NCBI GenBank assembly: GCA_023664685.1
Contig: JAMPFC010000010.1
Location: forward strand, 1 to 49,945
From: Roseburia sp.
GTDB lineage: Bacteria; Bacillota; Clostridia; Lachnospirales; Lachnospiraceae
Direction: 5' to 3'
DNA: 49,945 nt
Made by a program: the position numbers and the translations under genes. This document shows, in pieces, positions 25,153 to 32,963 of this stretch (positions are counted from its first letter, which is position 1; every line of letters begins with the position of its first letter). The notes beneath the pieces are model-generated. The model saw only the letters and a program-made list of their open reading frames with translations. It had not been told where the DNA came from and did no database searches.

Positions 25153-26262
25153 CTACTCCGCATAACGTGTCATTATCACATTTCCCGGACTGTATGTCCC
25201 ATCCGTCGGATAATCTGCAATGATCTCTACATAAAACTCCATATCGGAATCCCCTTCCGAGCACACCATATCCAGCACATTATAATTCTCGCCCTGTCTC
25301 ACATAGCATTCCGGTGGTATGACCAGTTCCAGTCCTTCACTCCCATCATATGACTCTTTTACCGGGAAACGATATATTCCAAAATCTGTATACCAATATC
25401 CGTAAGACCCGCCCCGGTAACATACAAACCGCTGCTTCGTATAACCATGATTTTTTGCAGATGTTATCGTATCGTGGGTCATAAGTGCCTGCGCCCCTCC
25501 GCCATCCATACGATATACCCTGATCCCCATATATTCCCCATCTGGTACAGATGAAAACATGTAATTCCCCGCAATAACGACCTCTTTTTTTGATCCCACA
25601 TATTCTCTCTGAGATATCAGTTCCTTCTTAAACGGATCGTACACGATCGTATGGGACAGTTCCGTCGCCGAAACCCGTTCCCCATCTATATAATCATGTC
25701 CCAAGAAATAAGTAGATATTACAATCTGGTTTTTCTCATTTACCAGAATCCACTGTACTTTTTCCTTTGCCTCTTTGTCCCATTTCAGGATTCCGTCCGG
25801 AAGTTTCCATTCCGTTACTTTTCCATCCTCTTTTAATTCATAAAAAATCGGGAGCGCATCCTCCGGCTGCACAACTCCGATATAACTGCCATCCGAACAG
25901 ACTGCTACATCTGTCAATACCTCTTTCGTCCTCTTCCACAATTCTGTCTCCCATGACGCATGGCTCATCTCCCACTCATCCTGTTCCGTAAGTTCTGCCA
26001 ACAGATACTCCTGTTTCCCACTTTCCGTACATCCATATAAATAAGTATATATTCCATCTTTTGTCACATTTCCAAAAAAATTTACTTCCTTTTGAAACAT
26101 CCTCTGCTCCCACCATGAGCAAATAGGGATATTTTCAACAGATGGAAGCGCCTTTTCTTTTTGAACGCTACTGGTTTCTATTTCCTCTTTTTCTGTATTT
26201 GAAACAGAACATCCCACCAGACACACAGCAACAATCAAAAATAATAGTAATATTCTTTTCAC
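25153..26262 (-). CDS. Lipoprotein of unknown function with beta-propeller-like repeats
   Basis: 369 aa, GTG start behind AGGAGG (8-nt spacing). Signal peptide with lipobox CLVGC (Cys18) and a Ser/Glu-rich linker (NTEKEEIETSSVQKEK). The mature part has repeated strand patterns (DGIYTYLYGCTESGKQE, CSDGSYIGVVQPED, NYMFSSVPDGEYMGIRVY) consistent with a propeller. It has the same architecture as the lipoprotein 77 bp downstream: lipobox, short acidic linker, propeller-like body. The pair may have come from an old duplication. No transporter or enzyme partner is adjacent. Confidence 0.8.
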   Translation of the reverse strand: MKRILLLFLIVAVCLVGCSVSNTEKEEIETSSVQKEKALPSVENIPICSWWEQRMFQKEVNFFGNVTKDGIYTYLYGCTESGKQEYLLAELTEQDEWEMSHASWETELWKRTKEVLTDVAVCSDGSYIGVVQPEDALPIFYELKEDGKVTEWKLPDGILKWDKEAKEKVQWILVNEKNQIVISTYFLGHDYIDGERVSATELSHTIVYDPFKKELISQREYVGSKKEVVIAGNYMFSSVPDGEYMGIRVYRMDGGGAQALMTHDTITSAKNHGYTKQRFVCYRGGSYGYWYTDFGIYRFPVKESYDGSEGLELVIPPECYVRQGENYNVLDMVCSEGDSDMEFYVEIIADYPTDGTYSPGNVIMTRYAE

Positions 26263-26358
26263 TGGGTTTTCCTCCTCATCTTTTCTGTCTCCTTATAGTC
26301 ATGAAAATAAATTGATAGCCTCCCACCCTAAAATCAGTATATATAAATCGACCCATTG

Positions 26359-26682
26359 CTACTTTACAACATACCCATCCAGCTCAATCATATCACCAGT
26401 ATTGGAAAAGAAATGCCCGCTTTCCATATACCTGTACCCACTCCCCGAAAAAATCTTATGGGTGTAATCTGCCATTTTACGATTAACATACGTTTCCAGA
26501 TGTGCATGATACCTTTCAATTTTATCGGAATATGTAACAAGCGTATGGAACACCTTTCCGCTTTCATCATGACCCTGCTCTATTGTTACTACCATCGCAG
26601 CCTCTGCTGTTGTTCTTGAATGCAATGTTTCGCAAAAAGAAAGAACAAGAAAAACTGCAATCACTCTCATATACTTTTTCAA
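26359..26682 (-). CDS. Small exported protein, unknown
   Basis: About 107 aa. The TTG at 26682 is preferred: GGAG lies 8 nt before it, whereas the ATG at 26691 abuts that GGAG. A hydrophobic N-terminal segment (MRVIAVFLVLSF) is followed by a likely cleavage region TTAEAA near residue 28. The remaining about 78 residues form a compact soluble domain (VVTIEQGHDESGKVFHTLV, YHAHLETYVNRKM). It lies upstream of the two lipoprotein genes on the same strand and may share their operon (96-bp gap). The family is not recognised. Confidence 0.65.
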   Translation of the reverse strand: MKKYMRVIAVFLVLSFCETLHSRTTAEAAMVVTIEQGHDESGKVFHTLVTYSDKIERYHAHLETYVNRKMADYTHKIFSGSGYRYMESGHFFSNTGDMIELDGYVVK

Positions 26683-26880
26683 ATAAACCATCTCCTATCT
26701 TAATTTTTTTATATAATTAATTTATATATACTGCTTTATTCTTCGGCCCCCAATGTACCCAATCTTCCAGATTAATCCCCCCCGATGGATGTATCTGTTT
26801 TATGCATAAATTATACCACCCCCCATTTTCTCTGTCCACAATATGCGATAGAAAACCAAAATTTGCGACAAACGACCCTG

Positions 26881-27423
26881 CTACACAAAAAAGGGTGACA
26901 GCACCTGAATCACGCCAAGGATCACTAACGCCGCTCCCGCCAGATGATCAAACACTCCGGCGCACGTCACCTTTTTATCCGCAAGCAGCAAAAATACATA
27001 CGTCAGCACGCCCACCACAACCGGAAAAACATACGCGATACTCCCCATCGCACACAAACTCAGACCTCCGCTGAAAGAATCCGAAGCAAGCACGCCTCCA
27101 AGTATGACCCCCTCCAGAGGCTCAATGATTTTTGACGCATCCGTATCATAATTTTTTTCCTCCCGGTGGGTATACACGCCCCAAAGCGATTTTACGCCAA
27201 TCAAAAAAAGGACAAACCCACCCGCCATCTGTATATATGTGGTGTTTATATATCTTCCCAGACCACTCCCCAGAAGAAGTGCCACCAGCGATACCCCTGC
27301 GGAAATAACCGCCACGATAACCTTCGTCAGCAATGGGATCTTGATATCATCTGCATTGTATGCGGCTCCTACCGCCCATGAATCGATGCTCACCGATAAT
27401 CCGAGCAGAATTATTTTCAACAA
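26881..27423 (-). CDS. MntP/YtaF-family membrane protein, putative cation exporter
   Basis: 180 aa with six hydrophobic helices in two related halves. Each half has the family's acidic residue in a helix (SVSIDSWAVG near 10-20; VLASDSFSGGLS near 110-121). MntP exports Mn2+; the related YtaF is a spore-associated protein. The N-terminus (SWAVGAAYNADDIKIP) leans toward YtaF, so substrate and role stay open. The start is TTG TTG behind AGGAG/GGG; an in-frame stop (27439-27441) excludes an upstream start. It is divergent from a P-type cation ATPase across 140 bp, which supports a role in cation balance. Confidence 0.82.
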   Translation of the reverse strand: MLKIILLGLSVSIDSWAVGAAYNADDIKIPLLTKVIVAVISAGVSLVALLLGSGLGRYINTTYIQMAGGFVLFLIGVKSLWGVYTHREEKNYDTDASKIIEPLEGVILGGVLASDSFSGGLSLCAMGSIAYVFPVVVGVLTYVFLLLADKKVTCAGVFDHLAGAALVILGVIQVLSPFFV

Positions 27424-27471
27424 TTTTCCCTTTTTCTCCTAAAAACCGACTTAATTTATCATATTTCTTGC

Positions 27472-27490
27472 ACATGCTTTTTGTGCATGT
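27472..27490. promoter_or_regulatory. Inverted repeat between divergent cation-transport genes
   Basis: ACATGC, 7-nt T-rich loop, GCATGT, in the 140-bp region between the MntP/YtaF-like gene and the P-type ATPase. Possible operator for a metal-responsive regulator. No good sigma-A promoter could be fixed on either strand, and no yybP-ykoY riboswitch was recognised. Confidence 0.4.
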
Positions 27491-27563
27491 CGATGTTGCA
27501 AAAGTTATAATTCCTCTCTGGGAAACATAAAAATTATATAACGATAGTTTCGGGACAACGAGC

Positions 27564-30122
27564 ATGAAAAAAACAACCGACTGGTACAAATGTACCACAA
27601 AAGAAATCGAAGAAAGATTTCATACCAATATAGAAACAGGACTGACAGAAAAACGGGCAGCCGCCCTTCTTGGAAAATATGGAAAAAACCAGCTTGCCCA
27701 AAAAAAGCCAGACAGTATTTTTAAAAATTTTTTGGATCAATTCAAAGATTTTATGATCATCACCCTGCTTATCGTAGCCGGGATTTCTTTTGCGATCTCA
27801 TGTCTCGAACACCATATGGACTTTATCGAGCCATCCATCATACTGGCTATCGTCATCATCAATGCTGTCCTCGGCGTCGTTCAGGAGGCAAAGGCAAGGC
27901 GCTCCTTAGAGGCACTAAAACACCTGTCTTCTCCGCTCGCCCTCGTATGTCGGGATGGCAAAATGAAGCAGATCGACTCCTCTCTTCTTGTCCCGGGAGA
28001 TTTGATCATCTTAGAGGCCGGCAATCTCATTCCTGCGGATGCCCGGATCATCTCCGTCATGGGGCTTTCCATCGAAGAATCGACCCTGACCGGGGAAACC
28101 CATCCGGTCGAAAAAAATACATCTCCTCTGAAACAGGATCATCTGCCGGTCGCTGAAATGAATAATATGGCATTTTCCGGAACCCTTGTTGTGACCGGGC
28201 GCGGTCTGGCTGTCGTCACCGCCACGGGCATGGATACCGAGCTTGGACATATCGCCGGAATGATCTCCTCTGAGACGCCTCCAGATACGCCATTGCAAAA
28301 AAAATTAAGCCATACCGGCAAGGTTCTCGGAACACTTGCCCTCATCATCTGCCTCATCCTGTTTATCATAGGGATTTACAACCAACAGCCTGTTTTTTCC
28401 ATGTTCATGACCTCCGTAAGTCTGGGCGTAGCCGCCATTCCGGAAAGCCTCCCCGCCCTCGTAACAATCATGCTCTCTCTCGGCGTGGAACGGATGGCAA
28501 AAAAACGTGCGATCATACGCCGCCTGCCCGCTGTCGAGACGCTCGGCAGCGCTACCGTCATCTGCTCGGACAAAACCGGTACTCTCACCGAAAATAAAAT
28601 GTCCGTCGCAAGAGAATATACAATGGATTCCCCTGACTGGCTGTTCACCGGTTTCTGCCTGTGCAATCACGGAATCGATCCGATGGAAAAAGCACTGGTC
28701 GAATACGCCGGCTCCCTGTCGATCAATGCCGCCTCCGAACAGCGTAAGCGTCCTCTGTGCGACGAACTCCCATTTGACTCAAAGCGGAAAATGATGACCA
28801 CCTTCCACAAAGACCAGACAGGGATACTCAGCATCACAAAAGGCGCCCCTGAAAACATTCTGAAACACTGCAGCCACATCCTCATTGATGGCGAAAAAAA
28901 ACCTCTCACACCGAGAATACGCCATAATATGGAAAGTATCGCACTTGACTTTGCCAGTGAAGCGCTTCGTGTACTCGCACTTTCCTACCGGGATGACATC
29001 GGCAGCCACCTGAAAAGTGATAAAACCGTTTATGAAAATGATATGGTTTTTGTGGGACTGACCGGTTTTATCGATCCGCCGCGAAAAGAAGCCGCTTTCG
29101 CAGTAAATAAATGCCGTCACGCAGGCATCCGGCCCGTTATGATAACCGGAGACCACAAGATCACCGCTTCTGCCATCGCATGCCGGCTTGGAATATGCAA
29201 AAATCCCGATCAGGTTATGACCGGGACAGAATTGGATCATATCAGTGATACCGAACTTATGCGCGCCATTTATAAGTACCCGGTCTTTGCCAGAGTATCT
29301 CCCGCCCATAAAGTCCGCCTTGTAAAAGCCTTCCAGAATAACGGTGAAGTCGTGGCAATGACAGGCGACGGTGTCAATGACGCCCCCGCCCTCCAAAAAG
29401 CAGACATCGGCTGTGCTATGGGAAAATCCGGTACTGATGTGGCCAAAAATGCCGCCGATATGATTCTTATGGATGATAATTTCGCCACGATCGTAGACGC
29501 TGTCGAAGAGGGACGCAGCATCTTTCAAAACATAAAAAAAGCAGTACATTTCCTGATTTCCTGCAACATTGGGGAAATCATGACGATCTTCATTGCGATC
29601 CTGCTCGGAAAATCCTCCCCCCTGCTTCCGGTGCAGCTATTGTTTATCAATCTCGTCACGGACTCCTTCCCGGCGATCTGTCTGGGATTAGAGCCGCCGG
29701 AAAAAGACATCATGGATCATCCCCCCATATCAGCCGCAAAAGGACTGTTTGGCGGCAGCGGAACATTTACGATCATCGTAGAGGGCATGTTTATCGGCTC
29801 GCTCGCCCTGTTCGCTTATATGCTCGGAGGCGACACTGCCGGCCGCACGATGTGCTTTGCGGTACTTTCCCTGTCCCAGCTCATCCATTCCCTGAACATG
29901 CGTAGTTCACATTCCCTGTTCAAAATCGGTTTTTTCACAAACAAAAAACTCCTGTTCAGTGTCCTTCTCTGCATCGCCCTGCAATGCGCAGTCGTCACTG
30001 TTCCGGCGTTACAGCTGATCTTTCACACGACACCACTGACCACGTTTCAGTGGGTACTTGTGGCTGTCCTTTCACTGCTGCCTGTCCCGTTGGTGGAATT
30101 GGAAAAAAGGGCAAATGGGTAA
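27564..30122 (+). CDS. P-type ATPase, Ca2+ type (P2A)
   Basis: 852 aa. The phosphorylation site DKTGTLTEN has its aspartate at residue 336. The actuator motif is LTGET near 175. The ion-binding helix M4 has AAIPESLPA, the nucleotide domain KGAPE, the hinge [11 protein letters not shown], and M6 has [16 protein letters not shown]. The N-terminal cation-ATPase domain (about 5-75) and four C-terminal helices complete the architecture. The PESLP and NLVTD motifs match SERCA-like Ca2+ pumps. The usual second glycine is serine in TDSFPA. It should export Ca2+ (or Mn2+) from the cytoplasm. The ribosome site is weak (CGGGACAACGAGC). Confidence 0.93.
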   Translation: MKKTTDWYKCTTKEIEERFHTNIETGLTEKRAAALLGKYGKNQLAQKKPDSIFKNFLDQFKDFMIITLLIVAGISFAISCLEHHMDFIEPSIILAIVIINAVLGVVQEAKARRSLEALKHLSSPLALVCRDGKMKQIDSSLLVPGDLIILEAGNLIPADARIISVMGLSIEESTLTGETHPVEKNTSPLKQDHLPVAEMNNMAFSGTLVVTGRGLAVVTATGMDTELGHIAGMISSETPPDTPLQKKLSHTGKVLGTLALIICLILFIIGIYNQQPVFSMFMTSVSLGVAAIPESLPALVTIMLSLGVERMAKKRAIIRRLPAVETLGSATVICSDKTGTLTENKMSVAREYTMDSPDWLFTGFCLCNHGIDPMEKALVEYAGSLSINAASEQRKRPLCDELPFDSKRKMMTTFHKDQTGILSITKGAPENILKHCSHILIDGEKKPLTPRIRHNMESIALDFASEALRVLALSYRDDIGSHLKSDKTVYENDMVFVGLTGFIDPPRKEAAFAVNKCRHAGIRPVMITGDHKITASAIACRLGICKNPDQVMTGTELDHISDTELMRAIYKYPVFARVSPAHKVRLVKAFQNNGEVVAMTGDGVNDAPALQKADIGCAMGKSGTDVAKNAADMILMDDNFATIVDAVEEGRSIFQNIKKAVHFLISCNIGEIMTIFIAILLGKSSPLLPVQLLFINLVTDSFPAICLGLEPPEKDIMDHPPISAAKGLFGGSGTFTIIVEGMFIGSLALFAYMLGGDTAGRTMCFAVLSLSQLIHSLNMRSSHSLFKIGFFTNKKLLFSVLLCIALQCAVVTVPALQLIFHTTPLTTFQWVLVAVLSLLPVPLVELEKRANG

Positions 30123-30129
30123 ATCATTT

Positions 30130-30348
30130 TTATATCTTACTATTGAAATATTCCTGTGTCACTTGTAACTGTTTTTTTAATATCTCTCTCCACATATATG
30201 GACGAATTTCTCCAGAACCCCTTGAGACTTTCGTTAATTTGATATTGCCATTTTCATCTATCTTACGATAGTAGTAATGGTCTGTGTTTTTATATAATTC
30301 CCATCCGTCTCTGTCACAAAACCGTTTCAATTCTTTCCATCTTGGCAT
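30130..30348 (-). CDS. HicA-like toxin of a type II toxin-antitoxin pair
   Basis: 72 aa. The small dsRNA-binding-like HicA pattern is seen: KELKRFCDRDGWEL, then TDHYYYRK with the catalytic histidine at residue 24, then EIRPYMWREILKKQLQVT. HicA toxins are mRNA interferases. The start lies 22 bp inside the end of the antitoxin gene, so translation is coupled, and GGAG lies about 10 nt before the ATG. The gene converges with the P-type ATPase with only 7 bp between stops. The partner is not an obvious HicB. Function is inferred from size, motif and pairing. Confidence 0.8.
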   Translation of the reverse strand: MPRWKELKRFCDRDGWELYKNTDHYYYRKIDENGNIKLTKVSRGSGEIRPYMWREILKKQLQVTQEYFNSKI

Positions 30349-30752
30349 TGCAGCATATCTCCTATCTTTTGAGGGTCATCAATAATTAACGCTTTAAATA
30401 TATATGGAATATGCTTTTTTCTATTTGGGCTTTTGGAATACATTTCATATTCATTATAATAATCAAGAGAATATTGCAATATAGCCTTGCCCATGTTTAA
30501 ACAAGCCTCTTTTTCATCTACTCCATTTTCAATCAAATCTATTTCATTAAGTGACAATGTGATCGTACCATCATCTTCAACATACTTCATCGCAGTAAAT
30601 TGATATGCCTGCAAAATTTCATTCATCGTCTCCAGATTTGAAAACCACATCTTATCCCTTAGCCGCTTTATAAATTTAGGCTTATCATGAATAACACTAT
30701 CGCAAACAGAACTCCATTCATTTCTTACAGTTGTAGCTTTTTCCATCAACAT
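30327..30752 (-). CDS. Antitoxin, Phd/YefM-like N-terminus
   Basis: About 141 aa. The N-terminal 60 residues (TVRNEWSSVCDSVIHDKPKF, then KRLRDKMWF) resemble Phd/YefM antitoxin DNA-binding domains. The rest (DDGTITLSLNEIDLIENG, then SPNRKKHIPYIFKALI) would wrap the toxin. It is first in the operon and overlaps the HicA-like gene by 22 bp. The ATG at 30752 is chosen because AAGGAG lies 9 nt upstream; the ATG at 30761 abuts that site. The promoter lies within a large inverted repeat, consistent with self-repression by the antitoxin or complex (inference). Confidence 0.75.
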   Translation of the reverse strand: MLMEKATTVRNEWSSVCDSVIHDKPKFIKRLRDKMWFSNLETMNEILQAYQFTAMKYVEDDGTITLSLNEIDLIENGVDEKEACLNMGKAILQYSLDYYNEYEMYSKSPNRKKHIPYIFKALIIDDPQKIGDMLQCQDGKN

Positions 30753-30775
30753 ATCAATCATCTCCTTATATCACC

Positions 30776-30804
30776 ATCATAAAATAAAGTGTACACAATG
30801 TCAA
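30776..30804 (-). promoter_or_regulatory. Promoter of the toxin-antitoxin operon
   Basis: On the minus strand perfect TTGACA (30799-30804), 17-bp spacer, TATGAT (30776-30781). The -35 box lies in the loop of the inverted repeat at 30778-30825 and the left arm covers the spacer. Confidence 0.75.
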
Positions 30805-30825
30805 TAATGTACACTTTATTTTATG
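30778..30825. promoter_or_regulatory. 18-bp perfect inverted repeat overlapping the TA promoter
   Basis: Arms CATAAAATAAAGTGTACA (30778-30795) and its exact reverse complement (30808-30825) around a 12-nt centre. Placed over the promoter, it fits an autoregulatory operator. The right arm also includes the stop codon of the coiled-coil gene, so the transcript hairpin could serve as that gene's terminator. Confidence 0.72.
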
Positions 30826-31573
30826 AAGATATTTCCTGATCTATACATAAATATATAATTTCATCTTTTAATTCCTCCAAATGATTTTTCGCATCCATTT
30901 TTTTGTCTTCCAATTTTTTCTTAATACCTGCGACAGACTGCTTGGCATTTTGTATTTTTAACACGTTTTCCTTTATCTTTTTCTTTATATGCATGGCCGA
31001 AAAGATATCATCAAAAACATAATCCGAAAATCGCAACAGTCCATTACTTTTTATTTCGAGATCGGTATCTATCATAAGCTTACCCGCTTCTCCCTCAAAT
31101 TCATGAATCAACGAATTTAATGTTTGGATCATCTCCTGCGCCTGATCCAGCTTTTCATTTTTTATTGCATCTGAAAATATCCCACCGCCCAAAACGTCCC
31201 AAACACTATATCTTCCTGCTGAACACAATAACTGCTCAATATCATCTAATAACTGCAAAATCCTGTTTATTTTTGTAAGAAGAGCTTCTATTTCCTTATT
31301 TTCATTTTGTATTTGAAATATCTCTTCTTTTTTATTTATTGCACTCTCATCATCAATCAATATGTTTTGTAATAACTCATCAAACTCTATTTCTTCTAAT
31401 TCAAAATACCGGTTGATCTGCAAGCCCAATAATTCCTTTTTCTCTTGTATCACTTTATACTCCCCGCCTTGAGCATCTTTTTTACTCAACTCCGCAAGTT
31501 CACGTTCCGCATTCACCCTGCTCTTTTTGTAATCAAGGATTTTTTGTAATTTTTGATTTACCGTTTCACTCAT
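30821..31573 (-). CDS. Coiled-coil protein of unknown function
   Basis: About 250 aa, soluble and strongly helical. Charged coiled-coil stretches lie at about 1-60, 75-115 and 205-245. The centre has a more conserved-looking segment (RYSVWDVLGGGIFSDAIKNE, near 120-140; then SDYVFDDIFSAMHI). The start at 31573 is preferred; an ATG at 31597 overlaps the sequence that serves as ribosome site (AAGGAGG). It lies 31 bp after the AAA/DUF4143 gene on the same strand. No family is recognised. It could be a partner of the ATPase or a stress-type protein; nothing in the sequence decides. Confidence 0.7.
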   Translation of the reverse strand: MSETVNQKLQKILDYKKSRVNAERELAELSKKDAQGGEYKVIQEKKELLGLQINRYFELEEIEFDELLQNILIDDESAINKKEEIFQIQNENKEIEALLTKINRILQLLDDIEQLLCSAGRYSVWDVLGGGIFSDAIKNEKLDQAQEMIQTLNSLIHEFEGEAGKLMIDTDLEIKSNGLLRFSDYVFDDIFSAMHIKKKIKENVLKIQNAKQSVAGIKKKLEDKKMDAKNHLEELKDEIIYLCIDQEISS

Positions 31574-31604
31574 ATTCTTACAATGACCTCCTTCCATTTA
31601 TCTC

Positions 31605-32822
31605 TCACTTACCGCTTTGTAAAGCGGAATCATCCAGAAAAAACCGAATTGCATTTTTATGGATAATACCATCACGAGAAAAATCTCCTAGATCCATAGA
31701 GATTACGTATTTAGGAAAATTATCAGAAATACTTGCAAATGCGCCAAATTCTCTGTCAATTACAGACTGATCTGTCAAATAATAAGCGACCTGATAATAT
31801 TCCTTGCGATTTTCCTTTACTGCAACAAAATCAATTTCACCTTTTCTTGTCTTACCCACATAAACTTCATAGCCCCGGCGAATCAACTCGTTATATACAG
31901 CATTTTCTAATAATGCTCCCATTTCCAGTTTGAATCCGGTATTTCTTATACGACCAAGCCCCAAATCTGTCAGGTAATACTTATCCTTTTTGGTTAGTAT
32001 TCTTTTCCCTCTGATATCATACCTTGACGCTTTTTCCATGATCAAGGAAGAGGTAATGTGTTCTAAATAATTATATATTGTTTCTTTCGACACCCTTCTA
32101 CTGATACTTAGAAAATAATCCGTAATTGCAGACACAGAAAATGTCTGTGATGGGTTGTTGACCAAATAGTCAATAATACGTCCAAATAATTCGATATCTT
32201 TAATCTTCCCACGTTGCACAATATCCCGAAACACAATCGTATCATATACATCCCGCAAGAATGTTTTCATCTGTTCTTCATCTTTCATCTGAAAACGCTG
32301 CGGCATACCGCCCCATTCCAGATACTCCACCAAATCCTTCTCGGTGACAACATCTGCTTTCATTCCCTTTATTTCACACACCTCTGCAAAGGAAAAAGGT
32401 TGGAGACGAAAGTTGACACAACGTCCGGACAAAAAAGTAGCCAATTCGCCAGATAATAGTTTCCCATTGGAACCCGTAATAAAAATGCTTGTATTAAATT
32501 TCATACGAAAAGAATTAATAACCCGTTCAAAATTAGAAACGATTTGTATTTCATCAAAAAAAAGATAATACTTTTTATCTTTCACCAATTTCTTTTTAAT
32601 ATATTCGTGTAAATCTGTACCCGACTGAATAAAATTGTAATCGTAATCTTCAAAATTAATATAAATGATCTGGCTATCATCAATTCCCTGCTCTTTTAAT
32701 TCCTCCATGATCTGCATTAGAAGAACCGATTTCCCACAACGCCGGATTCCAGTAATAACCTTGATCAAATCCATATGGTAAAAACCTCTGATTCTAGAAA
32801 GATATGATTCCCTTTTTATCAT
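31605..32822 (-). CDS. AAA ATPase with DUF4143 domain
   Basis: 405 aa. Walker A GIRRCGKS (K31) and Walker B YYLFFDEIQ near 90 mark the AAA_14-type ATPase module (about 15-140). The middle is a winged-helix-like region (about 200-270). The C-terminal DUF4143 part contains GEIDFVAVKENRKEYYQVAY, which resembles the core of PD-(D/E)xK nucleases. Such proteins are abundant in gut Firmicutes and Bacteroidetes, with unknown targets. AAGGAGG precedes the ATG and a good promoter with an inverted repeat lies upstream. It is probably transcribed with the coiled-coil gene. Confidence 0.88.
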   Translation of the reverse strand: MIKRESYLSRIRGFYHMDLIKVITGIRRCGKSVLLMQIMEELKEQGIDDSQIIYINFEDYDYNFIQSGTDLHEYIKKKLVKDKKYYLFFDEIQIVSNFERVINSFRMKFNTSIFITGSNGKLLSGELATFLSGRCVNFRLQPFSFAEVCEIKGMKADVVTEKDLVEYLEWGGMPQRFQMKDEEQMKTFLRDVYDTIVFRDIVQRGKIKDIELFGRIIDYLVNNPSQTFSVSAITDYFLSISRRVSKETIYNYLEHITSSLIMEKASRYDIRGKRILTKKDKYYLTDLGLGRIRNTGFKLEMGALLENAVYNELIRRGYEVYVGKTRKGEIDFVAVKENRKEYYQVAYYLTDQSVIDREFGAFASISDNFPKYVISMDLGDFSRDGIIHKNAIRFFLDDSALQSGK

Positions 32823-32843
32823 TGCAGCAACCTCCTTTCTTAC

Positions 32844-32872
32844 ATTATCGAACTTTTTCGCAAAAATGTCAA
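32844..32872 (-). promoter_or_regulatory. Promoter of the AAA/DUF4143 gene
   Basis: On the minus strand perfect TTGACA (32867-32872), 17-bp spacer, GATAAT (32844-32849), about 22 bp before the ATG. Confidence 0.7.
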
Positions 32873-32907
32873 GTAAGTTCGATTGTATCGTACTTTCTTG
32901 ACATTTT
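32863..32907. promoter_or_regulatory. 11-bp inverted repeat around the -35 region
   Basis: AAAATGTCAAG (32863-32873) and CTTGACATTTT (32897-32907) are exact reverse complements with a 23-nt centre that also contains TTCGAT/ATCG elements. One arm covers the -35 box of the AAA gene; the other places a TTGACA facing the opposite way. It is a likely operator or a palindromic remnant. Confidence 0.55.
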
Positions 32908-32963
32908 CCGTTTTCTCTATATTGTACATGATGATCTGGCTTACTTTCCTAACATGGATAAAT

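Noticed and set aside
27424-27563. yybP-ykoY (Mn2+) riboswitch before the P-type ATPase or MntP/YtaF-like gene
   Set aside because: Expected from these families, but the conserved helix and loop sequences could not be recognised on either strand.
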